A DNA stretch of 64,000 nucleotides from Loxodes magnus (GCA_946699065.1 CAMPDV010000087.1:124001-188000), one strand, 5' to 3'; shown: positions 27,452 through 40,290, numbered from the stretch's first letter. Made by a program: numbers and translations. The notes: generated by a model not told the origin, from the sequence alone.

Positions 27452-28245
27452 TGTCGAAACGATTTTTTATAATTTTTTTGAAATTTAATCTTAAAAATAG
27501 AAAAATACCAGAATTTAATAATATTTATTTAAACCTAAAATAAACAAAAATTTTTGAAATTAAAATTTTAGATTAATAAAATGAAATTAATTTAAGAAAA
27601 AAACGATACAAAACAAAATAAATTGATAAATAGGTTATACTCTGTGATCAAACATAAAAATTAACTTAGCAAAACAAATTTTGTTCAAAACAAAAAAAGC
27701 AATAAAACAAAAAGAATCTAACAGATAATCATTAAATTAAATAAAATTAAAAATGGACAGTAAATAAATTAACTAACTTCATTAGTAAATCAATTAATTA
27801 AATAAAAATAGAAAAAATATTTAATATGCCTTTAACATTTTTATTTAAAAATTAAACAACAATTTTATATAATGAAATTAACACTTAATTCGTGATATAG
27901 CAGAATCAATGAAAAAAATTAATAATACAATGAATAGTAGAAACTTTAAGTTTTTAATTACTTCACTCTAATTATAAATTAAAGAACAAGACCTTTAAAT
28001 TTTAATAACTAAGATTATAAAAAACGAAAACATAAACTAATATATTTATTTTACCAAAACTTTGAACTGCCTTAATTCTAAAAAAACACTTTCAAAAATC
28101 ACTTTATAGATAAAACATTACAACTATTAAGTAAATAATTTTTTAAAAAATTAGCAAACTTAATAAAATTCTTTTGAAACACTATACATATATGAGCTTT
28201 ATCAATTAGATAAGTCTTAAACTAAAATTAAGAAAGATAAATTAA
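27452..28245. other. AT-rich intergenic stretch
   Basis: Upstream region of the minus-strand kinase gene. It is very AT-rich, with no recognised gene or motif. Confidence 0.5.
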
Positions 28246-28260
28246 ATAAATACAAACAAT
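28246..28260. repeat. Target-site duplication, left copy (ATAAATACAAACAAT)
   Basis: A 15-bp word repeated exactly at 29105-29119. The two copies bracket the family X element. Confidence 0.85.
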
Positions 28261-29104
28261 AAAAAAAAAAAAAAAATGGATTAATCTCTTCGACTCTCAA
28301 AAAATTAACTTAGAAACCTAAAGAGAAAAGCGGCAAAAGAAATTTAGAAAAAATAATAACAATAGGAGGAGTCAAGCTCTTCTTCAGAAGGTAAAGTTAT
28401 GGTAGGATAAATAGAGATAAATTAACCTAAAAACGAAACTAATCAAAAACTTTAAATTTAATTAGACCAAATGTAAAAAGTAATCTCAAATTATGAAGAA
28501 ACAACTTACAACTTAGGCGAAAAAATACGGGAACTAATGAGTAATATAGAAGATTAGAACAACGAATTACTAATACTTAGAAGATAACTTATTTGTAGCA
28601 AATTAATAACGGAAGAATAACTCTGAACTTAATCATAATAAAATTTTAAATACGACACAAAAATGGAAATAGAAAAAATACCAATAGAATTAAAAACAGA
28701 ATTGAATCCAGAAAAAGAAATGATTGATACAAGTTTCATTAAAAGATTAGAAAATATAGAAAATAAATTATCATAAAAAAGAACGAAATAAAGACAATAA
28801 TACAAACTTTGTTGATGTTGCAAATCAAATCAACATATTTTAAAAAACTGTTGATAGTGAAAGAAAATAAACGAATAAGAGCAGAAAAGAACATGGAGAC
28901 AACTCAATAAACTATGAATAACTCCAACAGGGATCTACAAATAAAAGCTTTTTGCAAGACCACTTGAACGGTTACAGTGGTAACCTTCCACTTAATAAAA
29001 AGGTCGTGGATCACGCCCACGTTAAAAAAGCTGTCCGCAGGAACTGGTTGCAATTCCAGAGAATGCAAAACTCTACTAACTTTAAGTATATTATTATTAT
29101 TATT
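28261..29104 (+). mobile_element. Family X retroposon, best copy (844 bp)
   Basis: The element lies exactly between two 15-bp direct repeats. It begins with a run of 16 A's, goes straight into the ORF1-like gene, and ends with a conserved chain of hairpins and an (ATT)n tail. Target-site duplication of variable length (15 bp here, 11 bp for copy 1) and a short-repeat 3' tail are hallmarks of non-LTR retrotransposition. The element has no reverse transcriptase or endonuclease, so it must rely on a partner, like the ORF1-only half-LINE elements of mammals (an analogy only). Confidence 0.8.
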
Positions 29105-29139
29105 ATAAATACAAACAATCATACAAAAAAAATTAATGA
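28276..29139 (+). CDS. ORF1/Gag-like protein with coiled coil and CCHC zinc knuckle (family X)
   Basis: The single frame from ATG 28276 stays in register to TGA 29137-29139, just past the element in the flank (287 residues). A TGA at about 28911-28913 (after RQLNKL) is an alternative stop, which would leave the hairpin block as 3' UTR. Order of parts: basic N-terminus (MDQSLRLSKNQL), a run of Ser (ESSSSSEG), a coiled coil (about 60-115, ending NNELLILRRQLI), an acidic-basic linker, then Cys-Trp-Cys-Cys..His..Cys matching CX2CX4HX4C exactly (CWCCKSNQHILKNC), the nucleocapsid-type zinc knuckle. The Trp in the knuckle is written TGA. A coiled coil plus knuckle is the usual make-up of retroelement ORF1/Gag proteins, which trimerise and coat RNA. 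No other cellular role is suggested. Confidence 0.7.
28976..29059 (+). other. Chain of small hairpins at the family X 3' end
   Basis: The hairpins are AGTGG/CCACT with a 7-nt loop (28976-28992), CGTGG/CCACG with a 7-nt loop (29005-29021) and CTGG/CCAG with an 8-nt loop (29044-29059). Positions and loop sizes match copy 1 at 5745-5827, with paired changes in stem 1 (A-T to T-A) and an extended stem 3. The third hairpin loosely resembles a tRNA T-arm or B box, but the whole does not form a tRNA. Confidence 0.7.
29105..29119. repeat. Target-site duplication, right copy (ATAAATACAAACAAT)
   Basis: Exact partner of 28246-28260, directly after the ATT-rich tail. Confidence 0.85.
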
Positions 29140-31130
29140 ACAACCTTATATATAAGAGTAAACTATTTCAAATAATATTAAACAGAAATGAATTCATTAA
29201 AACCATAAATAATTAACAATAAATTCAATAATAAAATGTTAAAACTTAAAATGGTTTAATGAAGAAAAAGATTAAATATAATTTAGTTTCCTTTAAAAAA
29301 ATAATAGACTAATCTTAAATTCAATTGTAGAATGATTATGCTGCTGTATTCTATAAAATAATTAAAATTTGAATATATGAAACATACAAAATATTTAAAA
29401 ATCATAAATATTATAAGCCTAAGTAGAATAAAATTAAAAAGCTTTTATCTTTAACAAATAAGTTAATGATTCATCAATTAATAAATAAATAAATAATTCA
29501 CTTTTTTAAAATGTTTATGATCTTTTAAATATAATAAGAATATTTAGGTAACTAAAAATACTAAATCTATAATAATTAATAGTTTAGAATTCTTAATAAA
29601 CATTTAAACTTAAATATACCTACGATGAAATCCTCAAGCAAATTAATTAAAAATCTAAAATATTTTCATTACGACTTTAAGGAAGTTCATTAAACGATAA
29701 AATTCAAAGATATTAAAATCAAAAAGGAATTAATATAGATTCTAAAATCATAAAATAGAGAAAACAGATTAATAGTAAAGATCACTTTTTTAAAAACTTT
29801 TAAATTATTAAGATAATAAAATGGAAATTAGATTATTAAATTAAAACTAACTTATCTAAAAAAAAGGTTGACTACATTTAATAGCTTTTATCCATCATGC
29901 TTTCTTAAAACTCTCATCTAAAAGAATTAACCTTTTATAATGATACACTTAAGAAAATTATAATAGTTATGGAAATAAAATCTTTATTAGTTAAAAAAAA
30001 TTGAATATTTTTAACATTTGACTTTTATTTAGTTAATTACATAATTCATAAGCAAAATATAAAGAAAAAATTCTTTAAAAATAATTGCTTTTATCTCTTT
30101 TTTGTTAATAATTGAAGTTCAAAATTTTTGCTAACTTCGATTCTTAAGGGCGTTAATTAAATAAACATTAAATATAATATAAAAAGAGAAGAAAATAGAA
30201 AAAATAAAAGTTGCTATGAGAATGATATCATTTATTAAGAAGTAAATTGTTCTAAAAAAACATAAATAAATTAAAAGAACATGATGCTGATTTTTTCAAT
30301 ATTGTAGCTCCAACTAAATTATTTTTAACCTTTAGATCGTAATTATTTTTCATTATACCAAGACTATTTGCAATAAATTTAAAATAATTATTTTAAGTTA
30401 TATTTGTAAAATTAGAAAGCTCCTTTTGAGTTCATTTATTAAGGACCTGAAAATTTTGAATAACTATTAAATTTAAAAGAATTGCTAAATATATATAGGC
30501 TACTTGCAACCTTCTTGTCATTTAATATGAAAAAATATAAATCTTTTATAAATAAACCTGCAATAAGGTTGTATAAACATAGCTCTTTAGACTAATTTTA
30601 AGATAAAATGAATAAATTAGTAATAATAAAGATAATCTTTAAAGCATATCTATGAGATCATTTTGCAAGCTTAATAATAATGTAAATATATAAAAAACAA
30701 AAGAAAGAAGAGCCAAATAATTAATATTAGATACTAACCTTAGAGTTTCAAGATGCAATAAGAATTATATAAGAAATAGACTAATGAAACTGAACTACTA
30801 AGGGAAATCATTTAGAAATAATAACAAAAGAAACTACTTAAAATGAAACCTTGTTTAATTTTAACTGTACTATGATTATTAGTAGTCACATTAATAATTG
30901 AATGATTAACTTTAAAAGCTGAACTCAAAGGTTAAGCAAGTATTTAATAACTATTTTAAACTAAAGATTAATTTATCCTAGTACTATTTATGTAAGTTAT
31001 TAAAATCCATTATTTATGCATTAATTTAACTTTCACTTTATAAATAAAATTATCTTAAGATTGAGGGAAATTATATAAAAAAGGCATAGAATTACTTTAA
31101 TTATTAATCAGCTAAGCTAATACGATAATG
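29140..31130. other. AT-rich stretch, no gene recognised
   Basis: Roughly 2 kb with very low GC. No frame stands out and no repeat is shared with other parts of the window. Confidence 0.4.
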
Positions 31131-31139
31131 ATACTTTAC

Positions 31140-33660
31140 TAGACTTTTAGAAGCTTCTATCCCATAATATCAAAATAAGATTAAGATAAAGAGATGAAGA
31201 TATTTAGTAAGACAGCGTATACTAACCTCAGTAAGAGTGCTAAGAACCAATTTATAGCTAAAGATTGACTTAACATTTTAAGACTTAAGTAGCCCTCTCA
31301 TTATTCTAAAGCTTCAGTTCCTCTGGATATTTTTAAAGCTTTTTTGAGATAGGAAGTTCAGATTAAGTCTTATTGAGGAAATAAAGATTTTACCCAGTAT
31401 ATAACGGAAATTAATTACCTCAATCATTTTATTGAAGATAAACAGAAAAATAGTTAAAGCTAGAATTAAAAAATACTTTGCAGGATCCAAGACTTGAGAT
31501 TGAAAAAAATTGATAAAATAGTTACTTTGAAATATCTAAGATTACTAAGCAAAAAGGAGCTAAAATTAAACAAAAAAACTAAGCATCATAAAATTGATCT
31601 AAGAAAGAAAATTCTTATTAATTAGTACTAACTTGTAAGTATTTTACAAGGAAATTTGAGAACATTGCAAATTAGAATTTTTGAAGCATAGATTTATAGA
31701 AATTTAAGAAATCTAACTAGTTGTCCATTTTCATAAGCTAAGTAAAGAAAAATTTTAGATTCTTGAAGATTAAAAGAAGAGAAAAATTCTGTTAAAAGAC
31801 ATTAATATGTTGGTAGGTGCGAGGAAATTAAAAATCTAATTAAGAGAAAATCTTACTTTTGGTATTGTGTCTTAACTAACTATCCTTGATTTATAATTAA
31901 TAATCTAACTTTTCAAGCAAAAAAAGCAGCTATCCTCTGAATCGATCAAATATCAAGAGAAGAAAGTCATTAGAGGTATATATTTCCTGGATATAGGAGG
32001 ATTACTTAAGAAGTTTATTTTTAAAGAGAGTAGCCTTTCTTTGCAGATTCTTTTAGCTAATTGAGTAGATGTCTGCCGAAAATTTGTCAAGCAAACTTTG
32101 ATTCATCTCATCTTCTTAGAAGAATAGTTAAAACAGAAAGCAAGTTAGCAGAGTATATAAATGCTTAGACAAATATTTCATTCCATCAAGCTGTGAGAAT
32201 AAAGACTAAGCTTAATAAGAATGTAAGCGTGCTTACTTAAAATGAATAGCTCAGGGCTAATAAATATAGAAACGACAACTAAGATTGCTAAGCTATTCAA
32301 AGCTAGCAAGATAAGAATACGTTAAACTTAATGGAAATTTCTAGAACTTCAGTCAATAACCTAGGAAGAATAAATAGTTGAGTCGAAGAATCTATTGCTC
32401 AGTAAATTCTTTAATAGAAACAATTTTTATTAACTAAATAACAGAACTAAAAAAGCGAATTTCAACTTAAATTTATCGCCTTGAGCTTTGAGATTATTAC
32501 AGAATCTTCTTCTCTTTTTCTTCTTTAGTCAGTTTAGAATACCAAACATTAGAAGAAAATTAAAACCTTAATAGTTGCTTAACCATATTATAGTAGCAAA
32601 ATTTTTTCAATGGTGAGTGAGTCATAAAGAAGAGGTTTTGAGAGATAAATATTGCTTCAAAATACCCTTGTTACTTAGTATAAGGCTAGCTTAAGATTCT
32701 ACATCAATAAACAAAATAGCAAATTTAGGAAAATCTAGTTAATTCATTAACTAAAGTTTCAAGAATATTACGCATGATAAAGTTCTTAATCTTTAGATAC
32801 CCCAATCAAGGCATCTTTAGTCCATTTTTGCTTCCCTTTCTTTAGCTTTAATTTTCTCTTCAGTTTTTAATCATAATTATTTGTTGTAGCTATTCATTAA
32901 CGATTCAACTTCCCTTTATTCTTTAAATTTCACTCTTTAATTTTAAATTCAATTTTATTATCAAAATATAGAACCTTAAAGAACCATAAAACATGTTTAA
33001 ATCTAGCTTTTAAGTAAATTATTAAAATCTATAAGATTATAGTAATAAAGGAATTTCCCTAGGGTATCAAGAACAATATTAAGAGCTTTAATTTGCAATC
33101 ATAAGACAATTTACTTAAGTCCTACTAGCATTGATAGTTCAATCTGAAGGGAATAAATATAAGATAAATTACATAATCAGTCAATCATGTCCTTGGAAAG
33201 AAAATCTTTAGGCTAAACTTGTAAAGGAGAAATCTTAAAACTTTCTAAGATATAGAGAAACTTTAGAATACTTTAGTAACCCAATAGAACATAAACCCTA
33301 TTCTCCTAAATTTTATTTAAAAAAAGTACAATCAACATAATCTTAGAACATTCTTAAAATCTATTTAGTTCTACAAAAAGCAATTAATTGAATCTTAGTT
33401 TAGACTTAACTTGCATAGAGAATATATAATCACAACTATAAAGCATTTATCAATAAAATTAAATGCTTACCTGTTTAGTTAATGAGATATAATGTAACTC
33501 TTTTAGTTTAAGCTATAAATATAACAAGAATATTAAATATTAAAGTTTTTAATTGAATTAGAACTAATTCTCTCTTCTCTAAAGCAATAAGCAATTCAAA
33601 TTTGAGACATTAAGTTTTTAGCTTACTGACATTAAAGATAGAATAGAAAAAATAATTTTC
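31140..33660 (+). other. Coding-like stretch, frame not resolved
   Basis: GC is visibly higher than in the flanks, especially 31170-32800. On the plus strand two overlapping frames both read as plausible protein (one has ASVPLDIFKAFLRQEVQIK, the other YFEISKITKQKGAKIKQKN). With no true stop codons I cannot choose between them. I see no reverse-transcriptase, integrase or other catalytic motif. It may be one gene with tiny introns or a decayed element. Confidence 0.3.
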
Positions 33661-34963
33661 TAAAATAATTCTTAAAAATACAGAAAAGTCTGTATTTCTT
33701 AACAAATGTAGAACTTAAAATCAAAAGATGAAAAACCTAAACCAACAAAGAGAATTATTATTATTTTTAGACAGAAAGGAGAAACAATTATTATTTTACC
33801 AAGGTAGAAAAAATTAAACCTAATTAAAAGACTACTTGTTGATAGAATTATATATAAGAGCCTTCATTAATTATGCTAATATACTTATTTATTTAGATTT
33901 ATAGATAAAATAGTATAAAAATATCTTAATTAAACTGTAGAATTTTAAATTTAATATTAATCTATCTCTAATGGTTATTATCTATACTGCTAAATTTTTA
34001 TTTCATATATTTTTGTCTTTTTTATAATGTTTTCCCAAAATTTATCTAAAGCTCTTGAACTAAAATGTAGTTAATATAAAACAAATAAGAGAGTAAATGT
34101 TTAAAGTGTATTTGCTTAAATAATTTATTGTAAAAGTGAAATGAAGAATCGTTACTATATAAATATAATATCTTATATTCGTTAGACTTTTCTCTATTAT
34201 TACATAGATTCCTATTATTTGTTTTTTTTGCTAAATATGCCTCTAATATAATAGCTTTTTGAAAGTTTCTATAAGTCATTATTTTTGAATCCTTTACCAA
34301 CTTCATAAATTATATAATACTTATTTTTTCTTCTACTAAAGACTTTTGTAGGATAGATTATTCACTTGCAATAATGATTAATAAAAGAGCATACATTTAT
34401 AAATAAAGAAGTTTAAGATTATTAGCTACCAATCTAAATAGCCATAATTATAGGAGACTTTATGCATTATTAGTTTTTTCTTTTTAGATATAGTAACTTC
34501 TTGGTTAAGGCTTCATATCTCTAGCTTCTGTCAATTTCATTTGCATTTAAAATTTAAAGACAATTTCCTTTTATTTTAAGATTAAAGCTCTCTTTTACAA
34601 ATATTCTTGCTTAAATTAAGCAGTATTATTATCTCAAACAAGGGAATTATTATTAGGTATTAATGATTATAATAATAGCAATATGACTTACTAGAATCTA
34701 AATAATAATAAGTGAATATTTATTTGAAATGCTGTTAAAGATAACTAGACAATTAAGATTATTAAAGATTCTAATTAAAATAGTGGCTTTAATAATGAGA
34801 TTAACTAAAAGAATATTTTAGTTTTATAATCCTTCTTTAAGTTTAATTTAAATCTCTAATTTAGACTTTTAATTACTAAATAAAACTGGCTACTATTTAC
34901 TTATAACCATCTATTTATATTTATTTACTTGAAAATTGTAAATTTGCCCACTATTATTAATTT

Positions 34964-36690
34964 CATTATGCCTTTTTAGTCTATTGGTAAATATTATTTA
35001 AGAATTTCACACAAAAACCAGTTTCTTTAAGATCTTCTTTTTTGGAAGGATAAAAGTTAATTTTTGGTGTTTTCATAGATTGATTAAGAAATTTACTTTG
35101 ATTCTATAATGTTTTTTCTTATACGTTCTGCATTTTTTCCTTATAAATGCAAATTACAAAATTGTTTAAGAAATCATTTTATTAATTATCTAATTTAGTC
35201 TCATATGAATCTGCGCTTTATTTGAATTTTTGCCCATAATTTTCTTGCTTCTTTCATAAATCACTTTTTTCTATACTTTTCCAGTTAAAGGAAAAACTAT
35301 TTTAATGTTTTGCAACTAATCTTTTATTTTTCTTAAATTTTCTATAACATTTTAAAATTTTATTGAGCGAATTCTAAAGAATTTTCTTAAGTTTTTCCCT
35401 TTCGCTCGAATAATAATACGTACTGATAAAAGAACTATCTTTAATTTATCCCTAACTGCTTAATTTTCTTTTTTCTGAGTATTTTATGTCTTTAATGTTC
35501 CGTCAAAGTTTATACATTATTCTTTCAATCAATTTTATTTCTCTTTTAGCTTCAATAATTTCCAGTATTTGTTAAAAAAGTCTGGAAGAATAAATTGTTT
35601 ATTTAGGGTTGAGTAGTTTTTTATGTTTATTATTTATCCTTATCACTCTAATTAGTTAATTCTGATTTTTTATCTCTTTAATATCTTAAACTTATCATTA
35701 ATTCTAAGTTGAGAGAAATTAAGCCCATTTCTCAGTCAGTTTATGAAGAGCTAAGAGTAAATAAGAATCATAAGTTGATCTCTAAGTTTTCTATTTTTCA
35801 ACTGTATCTTTTATTTTTTATTTAAAGTGAAATAAGTAAGCTTGTTTAATACAATTAGAGCATTATTTAATTAGTAATGACTATAGCATTATTTAAACAT
35901 TACTTAATTTCTTTAATTAAATAGCCTTCTACTATTTATTATTAAGCTTTAGTTCAAATTTTTTATTAGATTTCTTTTATTAATCTTAGTCTCATTATTT
36001 ATGTTTCTTAATTACGTTTAACTATTATATTATTAAAGTGAGAAGTTAGTTCTTTGCTTCTTAATTTAATATAATGCTATTATTAGTTACTAAAAGAGAG
36101 ATATAGAAGCATATGATAATCTATTGAGTTAATTAAAAGGTTATAAATAGAGCTTATTATAAGAGTTTAAAGGAATATATTTATTAATTTAACTAAATAA
36201 ATACCTAACACTGTTTCTTCTTTTATCTTTCCAAGCTTTTTATTTAACTCCCTCTATTCATAATTTCTTTTAGGTTTGATAGATCTGAGTTTTGACTTTT
36301 GAAGTTTCTGGTATTTAAATTTTTATTTCCAGTTATTGCCACAAACCATTTCAATGCTTTCAGATATTTCCTATCAATTAGCTTGCAACTTTATTATAGC
36401 TTTCCTCTAATTAATTTGTGGATGCTAAACAATTTACTATCAAAGGAATTAACTCGAGGCTTGCCATTAATAGACTCTTGTTTCTTATAACTGCAAAGGT
36501 TAAAAATTTTCAAGCGATTCTTTAGTTTCTTTCCAGATAATCTTTTCTACTTTCACTCTAACCATTTAGCTACTAAAGCCTTTTTCTAGCAGTGAGATAC
36601 TTTATCTTCTATAAAGTTATTTAGAATTAAGGATTTAACTAGATAGTATAATTCTCTTAAGATAACGACTTTAAGCTCTTATATTCCTAT
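34964..36690 (-). CDS. Unknown protein, mostly charged and helical; start not fixed
   Basis: Function not recognised. The minus strand reads as one protein down to a TGA at 34966-34964 (the last residues read FLNNIYQQTKKAQ). The most convincing part is 34964-35850: ALHKLTEKWAQFLSTQNQW, then FQQILEIIEAKREIKLIERI, and near the end KINFYPSKKEDLKETGF. The same frame stays protein-like through AT-poorer DNA at 36240-36690 (LNPQFQITLQKIKYLTARKR), so the gene may be about 575 codons long. I could not find a clear start codon. The middle, 35850-36240, is AT-rich and could hide an intron or an intergenic gap between two genes. No domain can be named. Confidence 0.45.
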
Positions 36691-36739
36691 TCATATTTAA
36701 CTAAAACTAAATCAGATACTAAATAAAGTATATAATAGG

Positions 36740-38400
36740 ACACCAACAAAATTAAACGAAGGATGAGTATTTTAATTACAGTAATACTTTACTCAAGAAG
36801 AGTATTTTTAGAAGATAGAGAGCACTAGAAAGAAATAAAGAAGCATTAATAGAATAAATTAGATAATTAGTTTTATGCGAAGCAATAAATAACTAAGCTT
36901 TTGGAAATTAGAACTTTTAATTAAGATATTTTATGGAATTTTTACTTTATGCTAGATACTAAATTTCAGCGTCTTGTAATTGATGAAACTAACATAAAAA
37001 GAAAAAAATTTCTATTAGATGAAGAAATCTTGGTTATAATGGATTGATAAAGGAGATAGAAAAAAGGTTATAGGATAAGAAGAGGAGAAGAGTAATACTC
37101 AAGAAACAGCAGAAGACTTTTATCAAAATAAAAAGTGCTTTTATGTGTTGTAGTTTAAGAACAATATGAAGGCTCTGCGTAACCAATGATCAGATAGAGA
37201 TATAATGGCTACTACTACATTAGAATTAAAAGGTTGTATTAATGAAGGTTTCTTAAACTGTATTATAATAAAAAGTGATATTAGATACCTAGCATGTGTA
37301 ACTATAGTAGTATTAAATAAAAGTAAGTTCTATGTAGATCTATAAACTCATGCATAAATAATTATATTTGTCTTTATAGAAAAAATCCATTTTTTGAGGT
37401 GAAATAACAAAAAAACCATAAATAGTTTCTTAAGTTAACTCCTAAAAAAATAGGAAAAACGATATAAAATTTGATTCAATAATTTTTAAGATAGTTAGGA
37501 AATTAATACTTTATAAACGAATAATCAAATTTAAATTAGTTAGAGAAATAATAAAAAGATGTAAAAGCTAAAAATTAAATCTTCTAAATAAAAAACTAGG
37601 TTTAGGAAGTAAAATCATAAGATTTTTTATACATAAAACTTGAATTAGTTATTATAAAATTTAATAGAGTCTATAGATATAAAAAGAGAAATCGCAATAA
37701 AAATATATTAGTAAAATGTAATGTAAATATATAAATTTCTAGGTTTTCAATGCTAATAACTTAGTCACTCTTAATACAGAGAAGATTTCTAACAATGGAA
37801 ATTTAAATATCACAAAGACTATAATAATTCAAAAATTAGATAATCACTTGCTTAAATTACAACCTTTTGCATTCCTTTAGTTTCATTATCTAAAGGAATA
37901 GACAAATAGACCTTTGCTTTAAATTAAATATTTTCTTCGGATTTTAGATAAACTTGAGTAAAGTTTTAAAGATAAGTTAGATTGGCAATATCAAGAAAAA
38001 ATATTAAAAGGCAAAAAATAAAGAAAAAAGAAGATATTGATTTGAATATGCCCTTTAAAAGTAAATTTAAAACAAATCTATTATTTAAATAATAGCTAAT
38101 TCGCAAGGCTAAAGGTTCTTTTTAAGTCAATACTATTAAATAAATATTAAACGATGAATATTATAAATATAAATTGGATAATGATGATCATTATAGATCG
38201 AAATTAAAAAAACTTAGATGTATTTATAAAGATTAAAAAAAAATCATCTAGTAAAATATTAGAATATATCTTATAAGACTTATCATTAACTTTGAATATG
38301 CTAAAGTTTAATAAGTGAAGAAAAACTTAATCATTATGAATTTACTTTTGAACACGATATAATAAGAAATGTTATGGATCAAATTATTATAAAAATAATT
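36740..38400 (+). other. Coding-like stretch, frame not resolved
   Basis: Several segments on the plus strand look translated, for example KNNMKALRNQWSDRDIMATT near 37150 and YYKYKLDNDDHYRSKLKKLR near 38160. Other frames are also plausible between them, and I cannot place a start, introns or an end. It is divergent from the minus-strand gene before it. Confidence 0.3.
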
Positions 38401-38846
38401 ATTAATATTCTATTGAAAGAAAAATTAAGATTTATAAATACAAAGTGATTTTAAAAAAATAAGCTAAATTGAAAACATAGAAAAAGTTTTTTATTCTTTT
38501 TTATAAGCATTCTAAATATAATTAAAATAAAAAAATAATAAAAAGTTATTTAAAGAATAAAAGTATAAAAAAAGTTAAAAAATTTAGAAAGTAGTTTAAA
38601 ATATTTTAAAATAAAATAAGAAAAAGTGTTTTGTAAAGATTTTGTTTTCTAAAAAAATGTTAAAAAAAAGACGTTGAGACTAACAATAAGCAGGCAAAAA
38701 AAGATTATAAAATACCTAAAAATAGAAACTCAAATTAAGAAAGATAAAAAAAATATGCCTGTGATAAAAACAAAAATTTTGAGAAAAAATGGAAAAATGC
38801 AAGAAAAAAAGAAAAAAATGAAAACTATAGAAAACAGAAAAAGCAT

Positions 38847-39048
38847 AGAAATTCCAGACTTTGATCGTTTTATATCTACTTGCAGAGACTATCCATTTCT
38901 GGTCCGGAGAGATCGCAATAGATCTAACTGAGTCCGCATGTCCCGTACAAGTCCTCAAACAGCTTCCAGTCTGGAAATCCCAGACTTTTATCGTTTTATC
39001 AGAACTTGCAGAGACTATCCATTTCTGGTCCGGAGAGATCGCTACTGT
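38847..39048 (-). pseudogene. Orphan WD40 fragment copied from the kinase-WD40 gene
   Basis: About 200 bp encodes one whole WD40 blade and parts of two others (..KWIVSASSDKTIKVWDF, then GHADSVRSIAISPDQKW). It is almost identical in DNA to the blades at 26.1-26.4 kb. Both ends are abrupt. No kinase domain lies upstream on the minus strand, and the surrounding sequence is AT-rich. It therefore looks like a recent partial duplication rather than a gene. One residue of the second blade is altered (SRYKTIKVWNF). Confidence 0.75.
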
Positions 39049-39539
39049 TTTAACGCTATATCATATTATCATATTTATATCAATCAAAGCATGCTTTCGA
39101 AATTGAATAAGTTCTTCAACATTTTTTTTATGCATGACACAGTATCAAACTAAAAATTCTATGTTGAGAATTGTTAATATTTAAGAAAAGTTTTTGTCGA
39201 AAATAATGACCAAATCAAATTTCTTTACGAGTAATTATTAGGACAAAGCTTTTATTGTCATTTTTAGAATAGTTAAAATTTTACATAGAATAAATTTACA
39301 TTTTATATTCTAAATAGACATGCAGATATTTTTCAGTTTCTAATTATTTATTAATTTTTCTATTTTTTAAATGTTTTTTTTTTTTTAATTGTTATCAAAG
39401 CTGATCATCTTACATTAGAGGGTTTTTTTATCATTATATTTTTAGAAATCTTACTGATATTTATAATATATGAAGCTAAGCAATTTCTTTAATTATTATG
39501 CATAAATAAAAAGGCGACTAAAAAATGATCCTCTCTGTG

Positions 39540-40290
39540 CTCATTTATTAAAAACAAGAAGAAGAGACTAACCTATCAGATTAATTGCCTCATAAATCTG
39601 AAGAAAGATAATATAAGTAAATTTTCTCAGAATAAATGCATCTACGAGTATCTAATGTACAATACGAATTAATATAGAAAAGATAAAGGATAGAAACACT
39701 AGAAAATTATCTAGAAAAATTGATTTAATTGCTTAGACTTATAATTTCCATCTATAGAATAAATACTCAATAAAATTTAATCATAAATAGTAATTAAATT
39801 GGAATAAATTGATAAATAATTTGATGAAGCTCATTAAATGTTCTACTTCAAATTTTCTTAATTTTAATCTAAAAAAATAATTTTAAGAAAAGCAAGAATA
39901 CTAAACAGCAGTAATTTAAAAACCATAAGATTAGTAATCAAGCATTCCAATAGAAATTGAATCTGTATAATAATAACAAGATGTAAATAAGTTGAATTTT
40001 TATTGTAGAAAGATTCGTTGCTATATATGTTAGAAGATCCATTACTGAAAGAAAATCGAAATTGAAAGAATGTATAATAAATAAACAGTAGACGAACTTT
40101 TCTAATCTTTATCAGAAAGGACGGGACATTATAAAAGAAGAAATTTTATGACTCAATAATATAAAAATACAATATAAATTGAAGTAGAATCCAAAAGGAT
40201 AAATGAATCTAGGGAGTATAAGGATGGCGGACAAACGAAGTACTAATGCTTTAATTTCGGAGAGAGCTGGATCAAATGGAAATAGTTGCT
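39540..40290 (+). pseudogene. Family Y coiled-coil/Gag-like ORF, copy 2
   Basis: Similar at protein level to copy 1 at 5.3-6.8 kb: VQYELIQKRQRIETLENYLEKL against IQYDLKKQRQKIENLENIQEKL, then IVIKLEQIDKQF against IVIKQEQIDKQF, then PIEIESV and a short Cys motif (RCYICQKIHYWKK), and a 3' segment STNALISERAG. A one-base length difference near 39750 relative to copy 1 shifts the frame, so it is decayed. It has no family X insertion, and so gives the empty-site comparison for copy 1. No clear target-site duplication was found. Confidence 0.55.

Noticed and set aside
28976-29059. tRNA gene or tRNA-derived SINE
   Set aside because: The 5-bp stems with 7-nt loops recall tRNA arms, but there is no acceptor stem, the spacing between hairpins 2 and 3 is too long, and the B box does not match.
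31140-33660. Polymerase gene that could mobilise families X and Y
   Set aside because: I looked for YxDD or FxDD, endonuclease and integrase motifs in the plausible frames and found none.
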